A DNA stretch of 64,000 bases from Nevskiaceae bacterium. Its GTDB lineage: Bacteria > Pseudomonadota > Gammaproteobacteria > Nevskiales > Nevskiaceae. The notes beneath the pieces are model-generated. The model did no database searches. It had not been told where the DNA came from and worked only from the letters and a program-made list of their open reading frames with translations. The stretch covers positions 54,556 to 118,555 of the forward strand of contig SCVA01000013.1 of assembly GCA_004297005.1 (NCBI GenBank), written 5' to 3'. Below are positions 46,468 through 55,394 of this stretch, piece after piece (within the stretch, counting starts at the first letter, position 1; each line of letters starts with the position of its first letter). Position numbers and translations under genes: made by a program.

Positions 46468-47342
46468 GCGAGACGCCCGCGCGCATGAAGCTCACCATCG
46501 TCAGCGGCCTGTCCGGGGCCGGCAAGACGGTGGCGCTTCGGCAATACGAAGATCTCGGCTGGTTCTGCATCGACAACATCCCGCTGGGGCTGATCGAGCC
46601 CTTGCTGGTGCACGCCCTGCACAGCGGCGACGCCCGCTACAACCGGGTGGCCATCGGCGTCGATGCCCGCGCCGCGCCGGCCGAGATCGAAGACTTTCCG
46701 CGCAGCGTCGAAGAGCTGCGCGGCCGCGACATCGACGTCGACGTGCTGTTCCTGCAATGCGACGAACAGGTGCTGCTGAAGCGCTACAACGAGACCCGCC
46801 GCAAGCATCCGCTGTCCGACGCCGAGACTTCGCTGGTCGAGGCCCTGCAACGCGAGCGGCGGCTGCTCAAGCCGGTGTCCGACGCCGCCGACAGCGTGCT
46901 CGACACCACCGGCCTCAACCTGCACGAGCTGCGGGAAGCCATCCACCGCCGCCTGCCGGAAGCGCGCGGCGGCCGGCTGTCGGTGCTATTCCTGTCGTTC
47001 GGCTTCAAGAACGGCGTGCCGGATGGCGTCGACTTCGTGTTCGACGCCCGCTGTCTGCCCAACCCGCACTGGGATTCAGCATTGCGGCCGCTCAGCGGCC
47101 GCGACCGGCCAGTCGCCGACTGGCTGGGCCAGCATCCCGAGGTGGCGCGGTTCGAGCAGGACCTGCAGACCTTCCTCGCCAACTGGCTGCCCCGCTTCCA
47201 GGAGCAGGATCGCGCCTACGTCACCATCGCCGTCGGCTGCACCGGCGGCCAGCACCGCAGCGTCTATCTGGTCGAAGCGCTGGGACAAGCGTTCCGCGAA
47301 CGCTTCGATCAGGTCATCGTCAAACACCGGGATCTGGGCTGA
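46464..47342 (+). CDS. rapZ: RNase adapter protein RapZ
   Basis: A 292-aa nucleotide-binding protein. The Walker A-like GLSGAGKTVALRQYEDLGW starts the kinase-like domain. The C-terminal domain carries LSFGFKNGVPDGVDFVFDAR, LPNPHW and VAVGCTGGQHRSVYL (here IAVGCTGGQHRSVYL). In E. coli RapZ senses glucosamine-6-phosphate and controls glmS mRNA through RNase E. The role is inferred to be similar, feeding amino sugars to the many Mur and Lpx enzymes nearby. It overlaps hprK by four bases. Confidence 0.95.
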   Translation: MSETPARMKLTIVSGLSGAGKTVALRQYEDLGWFCIDNIPLGLIEPLLVHALHSGDARYNRVAIGVDARAAPAEIEDFPRSVEELRGRDIDVDVLFLQCDEQVLLKRYNETRRKHPLSDAETSLVEALQRERRLLKPVSDAADSVLDTTGLNLHELREAIHRRLPEARGGRLSVLFLSFGFKNGVPDGVDFVFDARCLPNPHWDSALRPLSGRDRPVADWLGQHPEVARFEQDLQTFLANWLPRFQEQDRAYVTIAVGCTGGQHRSVYLVEALGQAFRERFDQVIVKHRDLG

Positions 47343-47749
47343 TGGCCGCCGGCATCCTCCTGGTCACCCACGGCAAGCTCGGGCATTTCCTGCTCGACAC
47401 CTTGCGCGACATGATGGGCGAGCTGCCGAGCAAGGCCGACGTGCTGGAAGTCCGCCGGGTGCAGTCGCACGAAGCCCTGCTGCTGCAGGGTCAACGCATG
47501 TTCGACAACCTGGACAGTGGCGACGGAGTGCTGCTGCTCACCGACGCTTACGGCTCCACCCCCAGCAACATTGCCAACAAGCTCGGCGCCCTGCGCGGTG
47601 AGCGCAGCCTGGTGGTGGCCGGCGTCAACCTGCCGATGCTGATGAAGGTCTTCAACTACCCGCAACTGCCGCTGGACAAACTCGCCACCGCCGCCATCGA
47701 AGGCGGCCAACGCGGGGTCACCCTCTGCCCGCGTCCCAGCGCCCCTTAA
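47342..47749 (+). CDS. PTS sugar transporter subunit IIA, mannose type
   Basis: A 135-aa EIIA(Man)-fold protein with the phospho-His in LLVTHGKLGHFLLD (H10) and DAYGSTPSNIANKL. No EIIB, EIIC or EIID is encoded nearby, so it is probably regulatory, accepting phosphate from HPr in the incomplete PTS. It overlaps rapZ (TGATG). Confidence 0.92.
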   Translation: MAAGILLVTHGKLGHFLLDTLRDMMGELPSKADVLEVRRVQSHEALLLQGQRMFDNLDSGDGVLLLTDAYGSTPSNIANKLGALRGERSLVVAGVNLPMLMKVFNYPQLPLDKLATAAIEGGQRGVTLCPRPSAP

Positions 47750-47762
47750 GGAGAATCTCCCC

Positions 47763-48038
47763 ATGTCCGCCCTCGAACGCACGGTCGAAATCGTCAACCG
47801 CCTCGGCCTGCACGCCCGCGCTTCGGCCAAGCTGGTGACGCTGGCCAGCAAGTTCACCGCCGACGTGCGCCTGCGCAAGGACGGCCGCGAGGTGTCCGCG
47901 AAGTCGATCATGGGCGTGATGATGCTAGCCGCCGCCAAGGGCAGCTTCGTCACCCTGATCGCCGAAGGCGAGGACGCCCAGCAAGCGCTGGACGAACTCG
48001 CGCAACTGATCGCCGAGCGGTTTGGCGAGGAGGCCTGA
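47763..48038 (+). CDS. ptsH: Phosphocarrier protein HPr
   Basis: The 91-aa carrier passes phosphate from PtsI to the two EIIA proteins. The active-site His is in NRLGLHARASAKL. The regulatory serine is in SAKSIMGVMML, the target of HprK. AAGGAG lies close before the ATG. It is separated from ptsI by an inverted array of CGGATTG heptamers. Confidence 0.96.
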   Translation: MSALERTVEIVNRLGLHARASAKLVTLASKFTADVRLRKDGREVSAKSIMGVMMLAAAKGSFVTLIAEGEDAQQALDELAQLIAERFGEEA

Positions 48039-48051
48039 GGTGAAGCAATTT

Positions 48052-48134
48052 CGGATTGCGGACTGCGGATTGCGGATTGACTGGCGACTGCGCGCGCCCG
48101 CCTTCCGGTCCGCAATCCGCAATCCGCAATCCGC
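48052..48134. repeat. Inverted arrays of a CGGATTG heptamer between ptsH and ptsI
   Basis: The left arm (48052-48079) carries four tandem CGGATTG-type heptamers (one with a C for T). The right arm (48109-48134) carries the reverse complement. Together they form a long imperfect hairpin (about 24 bp) with a loop of about 30 nt. Such a structure between two PTS genes could adjust their relative expression. The repeat looks like a dispersed intergenic family rather than CRISPR. Confidence 0.85.
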
Positions 48135-48155
48135 CATCGTCTGCCGGAGACGGAC

Positions 48156-49901
48156 ATGAGCCTCTGGCTCAACGGCATCGGCGTCTCGCGCGGCGTCGCC
48201 ATCGGCCGCGTGCAGCGGCTGCATGCCAACGATCTCGAGATCTCCGAACGCAAGCTGGCCCCCGGCGACATCGAGCACGAGATCACTCGCTTCTATGGCG
48301 CCCAGCGCCGCGCCCGCGACGAACTGCGGGCGGTGCGCGAGCAGATTCCGCTCGGCACGCCGGGCGACATCGCCGCCTTCATCGACACCCACCTGCTGAT
48401 GATGGACGACCGCTCCATCGTCGATACCACCGTCGCCAACATCCGCGGACACCAGATCAACGCCGAAGCGGCGCTCCGGAAGAGCCGCGACACGCTGGTG
48501 GCGGTGTTCGAGCAGATGGACGATCCCTATCTGAAGACCCGCAAGGACGATGTCGAACACGTCGTCGCGCGTATCCAGCGGGTGCTGATGAAGCTCAGCA
48601 CCCCGAGCGCGCCGGTCGAGGGCGCGCCGAAGTTCGACATCGCCGAGCCGACCGTGATCGTCGCCGACGACATCACCCCGGCCGACATCATCCTGCTCAG
48701 CCAGCAGCAGGTGGTGGCCTTCATCACCGAGTTCGGCGGCCCGCTCTCGCACACCGCCATTCTCGCCCGCAGCCTGGGCATACCCGCCATCGTCGGCCTG
48801 CGCGACGCGCGACGCTGGTTGCGCGAGGGCGAAACGGTCATCGTCGATGGCGAGCAGGGCCATGCCCTCGCCGATCCCGACGAACAGGCGCTCAGCTTCT
48901 TCCGCGCCAAACAGCAACGACTGGCCGCCGACCGCGCGCTGCTGGATCTGATCCGCGACCAGCCGCCGGTATCGCGCGACGGCACCCGTATCCACCTGCT
49001 CGCCAACATCGAGTTGCCGGAAGACGCCGCCCACGCCGCTGGCATGGGCGCCGAAGGTGTAGGGCTGTACCGCACCGAATTCCTGTACATGAACCGCAAG
49101 GACCTGCCTGGCGAGGAGGAGCAGTACGACGCCTACGCCAAGGTGGTCAGCGCGGTGCAGGGCCCGATCACCATCCGCACGCTGGATCTCGGCGCCGACA
49201 AGCAGGTCGATTCCGGCGCGCGCATCGGCCCCACCCCCAACAACCCGGCGCTGGGCCTGCGCGCGATCCGCCTCTGCCTGCGCGAACCGGAGCTGTTCCG
49301 CACCCAGGTGCGCGCGCTGCTACGCGCCAGCCGCTTCGGGCAGATGAAGATCATGCTGCCGATGATCTCCAGCGTCGGCGAGTTCCGGCAGGCGCTGGCG
49401 GTGATCGAGTCGGCGCGCGAGCAGTTGCTGCGCGAGGGCCAGGTGCTGGCCGACGACGTGCCGGTAGGCGCGATGATCGAGGTGCCGGCCGCCGCTCTCG
49501 CTGCGCCAATGCTGGCCCGGGTGGCGCGCTTCTTCTCGATCGGCACCAACGACCTGATCCAGTACACCCTCGCCATCGACCGCGTCGACGACGAGGTGAA
49601 CTACCTCTACGACCCCCTGCATCCGGCGGTGCTGCAACTGATCCACCGCACCATCGACGCCGGGTTGCACGCCGGCATCCCGGTGACCATGTGCGGCGAA
49701 ATGGCCGGCGATGTGCGCTACACCCGGCTGCTGCTGGGCCTGGGCCTGCAGGAGTTCTCCATGCATCCGGCCAATGTGCTGGAAGTGAAGCGCGCGGTGC
49801 TCGACGCCGATCTGGGCGATCTGCGCGCCAAGGCCCTGCGCATGCTGGCCTCGGCGGATGTCGAGGAACAGCAGTCGCTGATCGAGGCGATCGGGCGCTA
49901 A
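48156..49901 (+). CDS. ptsI: Phosphoenolpyruvate--protein phosphotransferase (enzyme I)
   Basis: Entry point of the PTS relay: autophosphorylates from PEP and phosphorylates HPr. The 581-aa protein lacks an N-terminal GAF domain, so it is EI-type rather than EI(Ntr)/PtsP. It has the phospho-His in GGPLSHTAILARSLGIPA, the PEP/Mg site FFSIGTNDLIQYTLA and the catalytic Cys in VTMCGEMAGD. With no sugar permease in the window the pathway appears regulatory. Confidence 0.97.
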   Translation: MSLWLNGIGVSRGVAIGRVQRLHANDLEISERKLAPGDIEHEITRFYGAQRRARDELRAVREQIPLGTPGDIAAFIDTHLLMMDDRSIVDTTVANIRGHQINAEAALRKSRDTLVAVFEQMDDPYLKTRKDDVEHVVARIQRVLMKLSTPSAPVEGAPKFDIAEPTVIVADDITPADIILLSQQQVVAFITEFGGPLSHTAILARSLGIPAIVGLRDARRWLREGETVIVDGEQGHALADPDEQALSFFRAKQQRLAADRALLDLIRDQPPVSRDGTRIHLLANIELPEDAAHAAGMGAEGVGLYRTEFLYMNRKDLPGEEEQYDAYAKVVSAVQGPITIRTLDLGADKQVDSGARIGPTPNNPALGLRAIRLCLREPELFRTQVRALLRASRFGQMKIMLPMISSVGEFRQALAVIESAREQLLREGQVLADDVPVGAMIEVPAAALAAPMLARVARFFSIGTNDLIQYTLAIDRVDDEVNYLYDPLHPAVLQLIHRTIDAGLHAGIPVTMCGEMAGDVRYTRLLLGLGLQEFSMHPANVLEVKRAVLDADLGDLRAKALRMLASADVEEQQSLIEAIGR

Positions 49902-49949
49902 TTTGCTGCGCTGTTTAGCCGCTCGCGAGCGGAAGCATGCACACGGCGG

Positions 49950-51284
49950 TCAAGTGCCGGCGATGGTCATCCCTTCGACCAGCAGGCTGCCCACCCGCAC
50001 GCCGCCGCGGCTGTCCACGTCACTGCCCACCGCCGCGATCCGCCGGTACATGTCCAGCAGATTGCCGGCCACCGTCACCTCGTCCACCGGGTACTGGATC
50101 TCGCCGCCTTCCACCCAGTAGCCCTCGGCGCCGCGCGAGTAGTCGCCTGTGACCGGATTGACGCCCTGGCCCATCAGTCCGGTGACCAGCAGGCCGGTGC
50201 GCATTTCCTTGAGCAGCGCCTCGAAGCCGAGCGGGCCGGGCGGCACCAGCACGTTGTAGGCGCCGCTGGCGTTACCGGTGCTGGTGAGGCCGAGCTTGCG
50301 GGCGGCATAGCTGCCCAGCAGCCAGCCGCGCAACACGCCATCCTCGGCCAGACTGCGCTCGCGGGCGGCGACGCCCTCGCCGTCGAAGCGCGCCGAGCCG
50401 GCGCCGCGCGGGATGAATGGGCGTTGCAATAGGTTCACCGCCGGCGAGAACACCGGGCTATCGAGCTTGCCGAGCAGGAAGCTGGTCTTGCGGTACAAGG
50501 CGCCGCCGCTCATGGCGCTGAGCGCGTGGCCGATCAGTCCGCGCGCCATCTCCGGCGCGAACAGCACCGGCGCCGTGCGGGTGGACAGGGGCCGCGCGCC
50601 CAGGCGGGCGGCGGCACGGCGGCCAGCTTCGGCACCGATCACGTCCGGGCTCCAGAGATCGCCAGGCGCGCGGGCGCTGCTGTAGTGATGGCCGGTCTGC
50701 ATGTCCTCGCCGGCGCGGGCGATCACGCCGCAGGAGAGCGAGTGGTCGCTGGAGCGGCGGTGGCCGACGAAGCCGTGGCTGTTGGCGTAGACGCCGACGC
50801 CTTCGCGGCTGTCGACACCGGCGCCCTCGCTCTGGCTGACGCGCGGGTCGGCGGCGAAGGCGGCCGCCTCGCAGCGCAGCGCCAGTTCGCTGGCCTGCTC
50901 CGGGCTCAGCGCCCAGGGGTGGTAGAGGTCGAGCTCCGGCAGGCTGGCGGGATCGGCCATCAGCTCGGCGTCGGCCAGGCCCAGACAGGGGTCCTCGCCG
51001 GCGGCGCGGGCGATGTCGCAAGCGGCTTGCACGCTGTCGCGCAGGCCGGCGTCGGAAAGATCGGCGGTGCTGGCCGCGCCCATGCGGTGACCGAAGTAGA
51101 CGGTTAGGTGCAGGTCGCGGTCGCGCTGGAACTCCACCGACTCCAGTTCGCGCATGCGCACGTTGACGGTGAGCGCGCGGCTGGTGGAAACACTCACTTC
51201 CGCCTGCGTGGCGCCGGCCCGGCGGGCGGCTTCCAGGGCGCGGACGGCCCAGGCTTCAAGTTCGGTGGCAGCGGGTAGCGACAT
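49950..51284 (-). CDS. pmbA: Metalloprotease PmbA/TldE
   Basis: One half of the TldD/TldE heterodimer that trims unfolded peptides and processes microcin or CcdA-type substrates. The 444-aa protein has VNVRMRELESVEFQRDRDLH, YANSHGFVGHRRSSDHSLS and the C-terminal VTGDYSRGAEGYWVEGGEIQ. The TldE subunit lacks the HExxxH found in TldD, consistent with none being seen here. The start is ATG 51284 (MSLPAATELEAW). tldD is not in the window. Confidence 0.93.
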   Translation of the reverse strand: MSLPAATELEAWAVRALEAARRAGATQAEVSVSTSRALTVNVRMRELESVEFQRDRDLHLTVYFGHRMGAASTADLSDAGLRDSVQAACDIARAAGEDPCLGLADAELMADPASLPELDLYHPWALSPEQASELALRCEAAAFAADPRVSQSEGAGVDSREGVGVYANSHGFVGHRRSSDHSLSCGVIARAGEDMQTGHHYSSARAPGDLWSPDVIGAEAGRRAAARLGARPLSTRTAPVLFAPEMARGLIGHALSAMSGGALYRKTSFLLGKLDSPVFSPAVNLLQRPFIPRGAGSARFDGEGVAARERSLAEDGVLRGWLLGSYAARKLGLTSTGNASGAYNVLVPPGPLGFEALLKEMRTGLLVTGLMGQGVNPVTGDYSRGAEGYWVEGGEIQYPVDEVTVAGNLLDMYRRIAAVGSDVDSRGGVRVGSLLVEGMTIAGT

Positions 51285-51329
51285 GGGGGTCTCGCAAAGG
51301 CAGGCCGCGATCATGCCGCAATCCGCCCC

Positions 51330-51356
51330 AAAAAAAAGGGCCGGCAAAGCCGGCCC
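51330..51356 (-). terminator. Intrinsic terminator after the DUF4394 gene
   Basis: On the minus strand a perfect 8-bp stem GGGCCGGC/GCCGGCCC with a three-base loop is followed by T8. It lies 17 bases after the stop of the DUF4394 lipoprotein gene and isolates it from pmbA. Confidence 0.92.
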
Positions 51357-51373
51357 GAAGTACAGCGCTCACC

Positions 51374-53800
51374 TCACTTCAACTGGATTGCGATGCCGCG
51401 GATGGCTTCGTCGCCGGCGGTGGCGATGTCGCCGATGCTGGTGGCGGTGCCGGCGCTCAGGCTCAGCCGGTACAGGCCGGAAACGCCGCCGGCGGTCGGC
51501 TGCAGGGCCGCCAGGGCGAAACCGTTGTGGCCACCGGCGAGGTCGAGATCACCGACGGCACTCACGTCCACGCCCAGGCCGGCGCCAACCGTGGTCAGCG
51601 TGCCGTCGTTGGGGGCGGTGGTGGTCTGCAGGGTGTCAGTGCTGCCGCCCTCAGCCAGGTAGTACAGCTTGGTGGCGGCGGCGCTGCCGAAGCTGTTGCT
51701 GTAGCCGGCGCCGAACACGTTGGCGGTGCTCAGGTTGCCGTCGACGGTGGTAGCGCCGGTCTCCAGGTTGATGCGCAGATTCTGCTGGCTGGTGTTGACA
51801 ACCCGCAGGCGGTCCGGCAGCGGATTGAAGTCGACACCGTGCTCGCCGGTGCCGGCGAAGCTCAGGCCGGTGCCGCTTAGCGTGGACACCGCGGTCGCCG
51901 CCGCCGTGCTGGTGTTCACTGTGTAGAGCTTGCCGGCGCTGGTCAGTGCCCACAGCTCGTTGTTGCGCGGGCCGACGCTGGGGCGGAAGTCGATGCCCAG
52001 CACGGACTCGCCGGCCGGTACGCCGATGGTGCCGATAGCGACCACCGTGCCCGGCGCCGAGGGCGCGAAGCTGACCAGCTTGTTGCCGGTGGTGACGCCG
52101 TACACGGTCGCGGTCTGCGCGCCGCTGGCCGACAGCGCCAGCACCGGCGCGGTGAAGCTGCCGGCCGAGCTCAGCACGCCGTCAGTCAGGCTCAGGCTGT
52201 AGAGCGCGCTGCCGGAGGTGACCAAGGCACCACCGGTGCTGCCGATGATCTCGAAGGCATTGCTGGCGGCGAGGTCGAAGGCCGCGCCGCCGCTGGTCAG
52301 CGCCGCCACCGGCGCGACCACGCCGCTATTCGGGTTGCCCGGATCGCCGGCGAGGCCGTTGGCGGGATCGTTGCCGACGCGCACCAGGGCGTCGCTGCTG
52401 CTGTCGAGCGCGTACAGCGTGGTGGCCAGCGAGGCCACGTTACCGCCCGCCAGGCTGTTGGTGTAGGCCGCGGCACTGATGCCGCTGCGGCCATCGACAC
52501 CGCCAGCGGTGGTCAGGCCGGTGTCGGTAGTGGTGGCGCCGGTATCGACATTGATGCGCAGGTTCTGGCCGCTGTCGGAGACCACGCGCAGGCGGTCGGG
52601 CACCGGATTGAAGTCGACGCCGAAGTTGCTGCCTTCGAGGCCGGCGTAGGCGGCGGTGGTATCGGCGGCGTCGGCGGTGAGGGTGGCGACCACGGTGGCG
52701 GCGCCGCTGCTGGCGAGGCTGTAGAGCTTGCCGGTGCTGCCGGTCTGGGTCAGCAGGTAGAGCTGGCCGTTGGCCGGGCGGGTGTCGCCGCCGACGATGG
52801 TCTCGCCGGCGCCGATGCCGGTGACCGCCACCGAGCTGCAGACCTTGGCCGGCGAGCCGCTGGGCGCGCGGTTGAAGCTGACCAGGCTGGGCGCGGCGCC
52901 GCCGAGCACCGCCAGGGTGTTGCCGGGCTGGAGCGCGGGCGTAGCACCGGTGGCCGGCAGCTTGGCGACCAGGCCGACCACGGCGCTACCGGTCGGCACC
53001 GCGAGGCTGCCACGGCTGGTAGCGGCGCCGGTCGCGGGATCGATCTCGTAATAGCCGTAGGCGCCGCCCACCTTTAGGGCGGCGACCAGGCTGTTGCCAC
53101 TGGCGCTGGTGCGCACATCGAAGCCGCTGTCGGCATCGGCGGCGACACCCAGGCTGCCGACCACGCGCGGCGTCGCGGCATTGGTCGCCAGGCCATTGGG
53201 GGCGGCGGACAGGAACAACTGGCTGCCGCTCAGATAGTAGAGATCGGTCTGGCAGGCGGTGGTGAAGCTGTTGGTGTAGGCCGCCTCGGCGAGGCCGCCG
53301 GAGATCGCGCCGTCGACGATGGTGTTGCTGGCGGCGGCAGTGACGTTGATGCGCAGGTTCTGGCCGGTGTCGGAAACCACCCGCAGGCGGTCGGCGACCG
53401 GGTTGAAATCGACACCGAACTTGACGCCGCTCAGTTCGATGGCGGCGCCGCCGGTGGCATTGCTCAGGCTGGCGGCGGTAGCGGCGGTGAGCGCGCCGGT
53501 GCCGGTGTCGACGGTGTAGAGCTTGCCCGCCGTGCCGGCCTTGGTCAGCACATAGAGCAGGCCGTCGGCGGGGCGGAAGTCACCGCCGAGCAGGGTTTCG
53601 CCGGCCGGGACCTGCAGCGTCACGCGGTTCTGGCGGCTGGGGTCGGCGGCGGCGAAGCCGAGCAGCTGGTTACCGCTGGTCAGTACATAGGTGTCGGCAG
53701 CCACCGGCGCCAGCGCGGGGCTGTCGTCATTGCTGCAGGCGGCTAGGCCGGCGACCAGCGCCATGGCGGCCAGGGGGAACGGCAGAATCTTGAAGTTCAT
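51374..53800 (-). CDS. Lipoprotein with three DUF4394 repeats
   Basis: An 808-aa predicted lipoprotein with a signal peptide and lipobox GLAAC (C22). The mature part has three tandem DUF4394-like units. Each carries a (F/H)GVDFNP(V/L)(A/P)DRLRVV segment followed by QNLRIN, around residues 128-152, 393-417 and 655-680. These units also contain recurring GKLYT(V/L) and GGDFRP/GGDTRP motifs, suggesting a beta-propeller. DUF4394 has no established function; such proteins are usually exported. It is monocistronic with a strong terminator. Residues are Ala/Gly/Thr-rich with little Lys, typical of an exposed beta-protein. Confidence 0.85.
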   Translation of the reverse strand: MNFKILPFPLAAMALVAGLAACSNDDSPALAPVAADTYVLTSGNQLLGFAAADPSRQNRVTLQVPAGETLLGGDFRPADGLLYVLTKAGTAGKLYTVDTGTGALTAATAASLSNATGGAAIELSGVKFGVDFNPVADRLRVVSDTGQNLRINVTAAASNTIVDGAISGGLAEAAYTNSFTTACQTDLYYLSGSQLFLSAAPNGLATNAATPRVVGSLGVAADADSGFDVRTSASGNSLVAALKVGGAYGYYEIDPATGAATSRGSLAVPTGSAVVGLVAKLPATGATPALQPGNTLAVLGGAAPSLVSFNRAPSGSPAKVCSSVAVTGIGAGETIVGGDTRPANGQLYLLTQTGSTGKLYSLASSGAATVVATLTADAADTTAAYAGLEGSNFGVDFNPVPDRLRVVSDSGQNLRINVDTGATTTDTGLTTAGGVDGRSGISAAAYTNSLAGGNVASLATTLYALDSSSDALVRVGNDPANGLAGDPGNPNSGVVAPVAALTSGGAAFDLAASNAFEIIGSTGGALVTSGSALYSLSLTDGVLSSAGSFTAPVLALSASGAQTATVYGVTTGNKLVSFAPSAPGTVVAIGTIGVPAGESVLGIDFRPSVGPRNNELWALTSAGKLYTVNTSTAAATAVSTLSGTGLSFAGTGEHGVDFNPLPDRLRVVNTSQQNLRINLETGATTVDGNLSTANVFGAGYSNSFGSAAATKLYYLAEGGSTDTLQTTTAPNDGTLTTVGAGLGVDVSAVGDLDLAGGHNGFALAALQPTAGGVSGLYRLSLSAGTATSIGDIATAGDEAIRGIAIQLK

Positions 53801-54020
53801 GAATGCTCCTCATCGGTGGGGTGGCCGAGGAGCGCCGCCGGGGTGGGCGATTGCCCACAGATAGCGCCACTCGCCGCTCGCGCGCTCTAGGGCACGCTTC
53901 CCCGGTACGTTCCGGATCGGCGCTCCGGATGCAGGAATTCACGAAAATTTTTTGATTTGCCACGCGGCCTCGTCCCGACGCGTCAACCGCCGTCGGGAAC
54001 CGGACGCTTCCAATCGAGGC

Positions 54021-55388
54021 TCAGCTACGCGCTTCGAGCGCACTCAGCAGGCGGCCGTGGACGCCTCCGAAATCGCCATTGCTCATCACCAGCACCTGAT
54101 CGCCAGGCCGCGCCTCGGCGACGACGGCGGCGACCAGGGCGGCCAGGTCGGCATGCACCGCCAGCCGCGAGCCGACCGGCGCCAGCGCGGCGGCGGCGTC
54201 CCACTTCAGGCTGGGCGGCGCGTAGACGTGACAGCGGTCGGCGCCTTCCAGGCTGTGCGCCAGCTCGTCCTTGTGGGTGCCGAGCCGCATGGTGTTGGAG
54301 CGGGGCTCCAGCACCGCCAGGATGCGCGCCCCCGGCGCCCGCTCGCGCAGGGCGGCGAGGGTCACCGCGATGGCGGTGGGATGGTGCGCGAAGTCGTCGT
54401 AGACGGTGACGCCACGCGCCTCGCCGAACACTTCCAGACGGCGCTTGATGCCCTTGAAGCTGGCCAGTGCCGCCATCGCCAGCTTGGGATCGACGCCGAC
54501 ATGTTCGGCGGCGGCGATCGCCGCCAGGGCATTGGCGCGGTTGTGGGCCCCGGGCATCGCCAGCGTCGCCACGCCCAGCGAGACCCCGGCGCGATAGACC
54601 TCGAAGGCGCCGGGCGCGATCGCCGGGCGCGGCTCGGCCTGCCAGCCGTCCGGCGTGCCGAAGCGCTGCACCGTGCTCCAGCAGCCCATCTCCAGCACCC
54701 GCGCTAGGTTCGCGTCGCCGCCGTTCACCACCAGGCGGCCTTCACCGGGCACGGTGCGGATCAGGTGGTGGAACTGCTTCTCGATGGCGGCGAGGTTCTC
54801 GAAGATGTCGGCGTGGTCGTACTCGAGGTTGTTGAGGATCGCCGTGCGCGGCCGGTAGTGGACGAACTTGCTGCGCTTGTCGAAGAACGCGGTGTCGTAC
54901 TCGTCGGCCTCGATCACGAAGTACTTCGACTCGCCCAGCCGCGCCGAGATGCCGAAGTTGGCCGGCACGCCGCCAATCAGAAAGCCCGGCTTCAAGCCCG
55001 CGTAGTCGAGGATCCAGGCCAGCATCGAGGTGGTGGTGGTCTTGCCGTGGGTGCCGGCCACCGCCAGCACGTGGCGGCCGCGCAGCACGTTTTCGGCCAG
55101 CCACTGCGGGCCTGAGACATAGGGCAGGCCCTGGTTGAGCGCGTATTCCATGGCCGGGAACTTCGCGCCGCGGGTCACCACATTACCGACCACCACCACG
55201 TCCGGCGCCGGCTGCAGATGCTCGGCGGCGTAACCGGACTGCAGGGCGATACCGAGCTGCTCCAGCTGGGTGGACATCGGCGGCCAGGCATTGGCGTCGC
55301 TGCCGCTGACCCGATGGCCCGCCTCGCGGGCAATGGCAGCGATGCCGCCCATGAAGGTGCCGCAGATGCCGAGGATGTGCAGGTGCAT
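54021..55388 (-). CDS. mpl: UDP-MurNAc:L-Ala-gamma-D-Glu-meso-DAP ligase
   Basis: Murein-recycling ligase that re-attaches salvaged tripeptide to UDP-MurNAc. The 455-aa Mur-ligase has GICGTFMGGIAAIAREAG, the ATP loop [32 protein letters not shown] and VYDDFAHHPTAI. The EADEYD and FAHHPT motifs set Mpl apart from MurC. It complements the de novo pathway encoded in the dcw cluster. Confidence 0.95.
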   Translation of the reverse strand: MHLHILGICGTFMGGIAAIAREAGHRVSGSDANAWPPMSTQLEQLGIALQSGYAAEHLQPAPDVVVVGNVVTRGAKFPAMEYALNQGLPYVSGPQWLAENVLRGRHVLAVAGTHGKTTTTSMLAWILDYAGLKPGFLIGGVPANFGISARLGESKYFVIEADEYDTAFFDKRSKFVHYRPRTAILNNLEYDHADIFENLAAIEKQFHHLIRTVPGEGRLVVNGGDANLARVLEMGCWSTVQRFGTPDGWQAEPRPAIAPGAFEVYRAGVSLGVATLAMPGAHNRANALAAIAAAEHVGVDPKLAMAALASFKGIKRRLEVFGEARGVTVYDDFAHHPTAIAVTLAALRERAPGARILAVLEPRSNTMRLGTHKDELAHSLEGADRCHVYAPPSLKWDAAAALAPVGSRLAVHADLAALVAAVVAEARPGDQVLVMSNGDFGGVHGRLLSALEARS

Positions 55389-55394
55389 GGGCTG

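Noticed and set aside
48052..48134. CRISPR-like array between ptsH and ptsI
   Set aside because: Units are contiguous 7-mers with no spacers and are arranged as an inverted pair; no cas genes are near.
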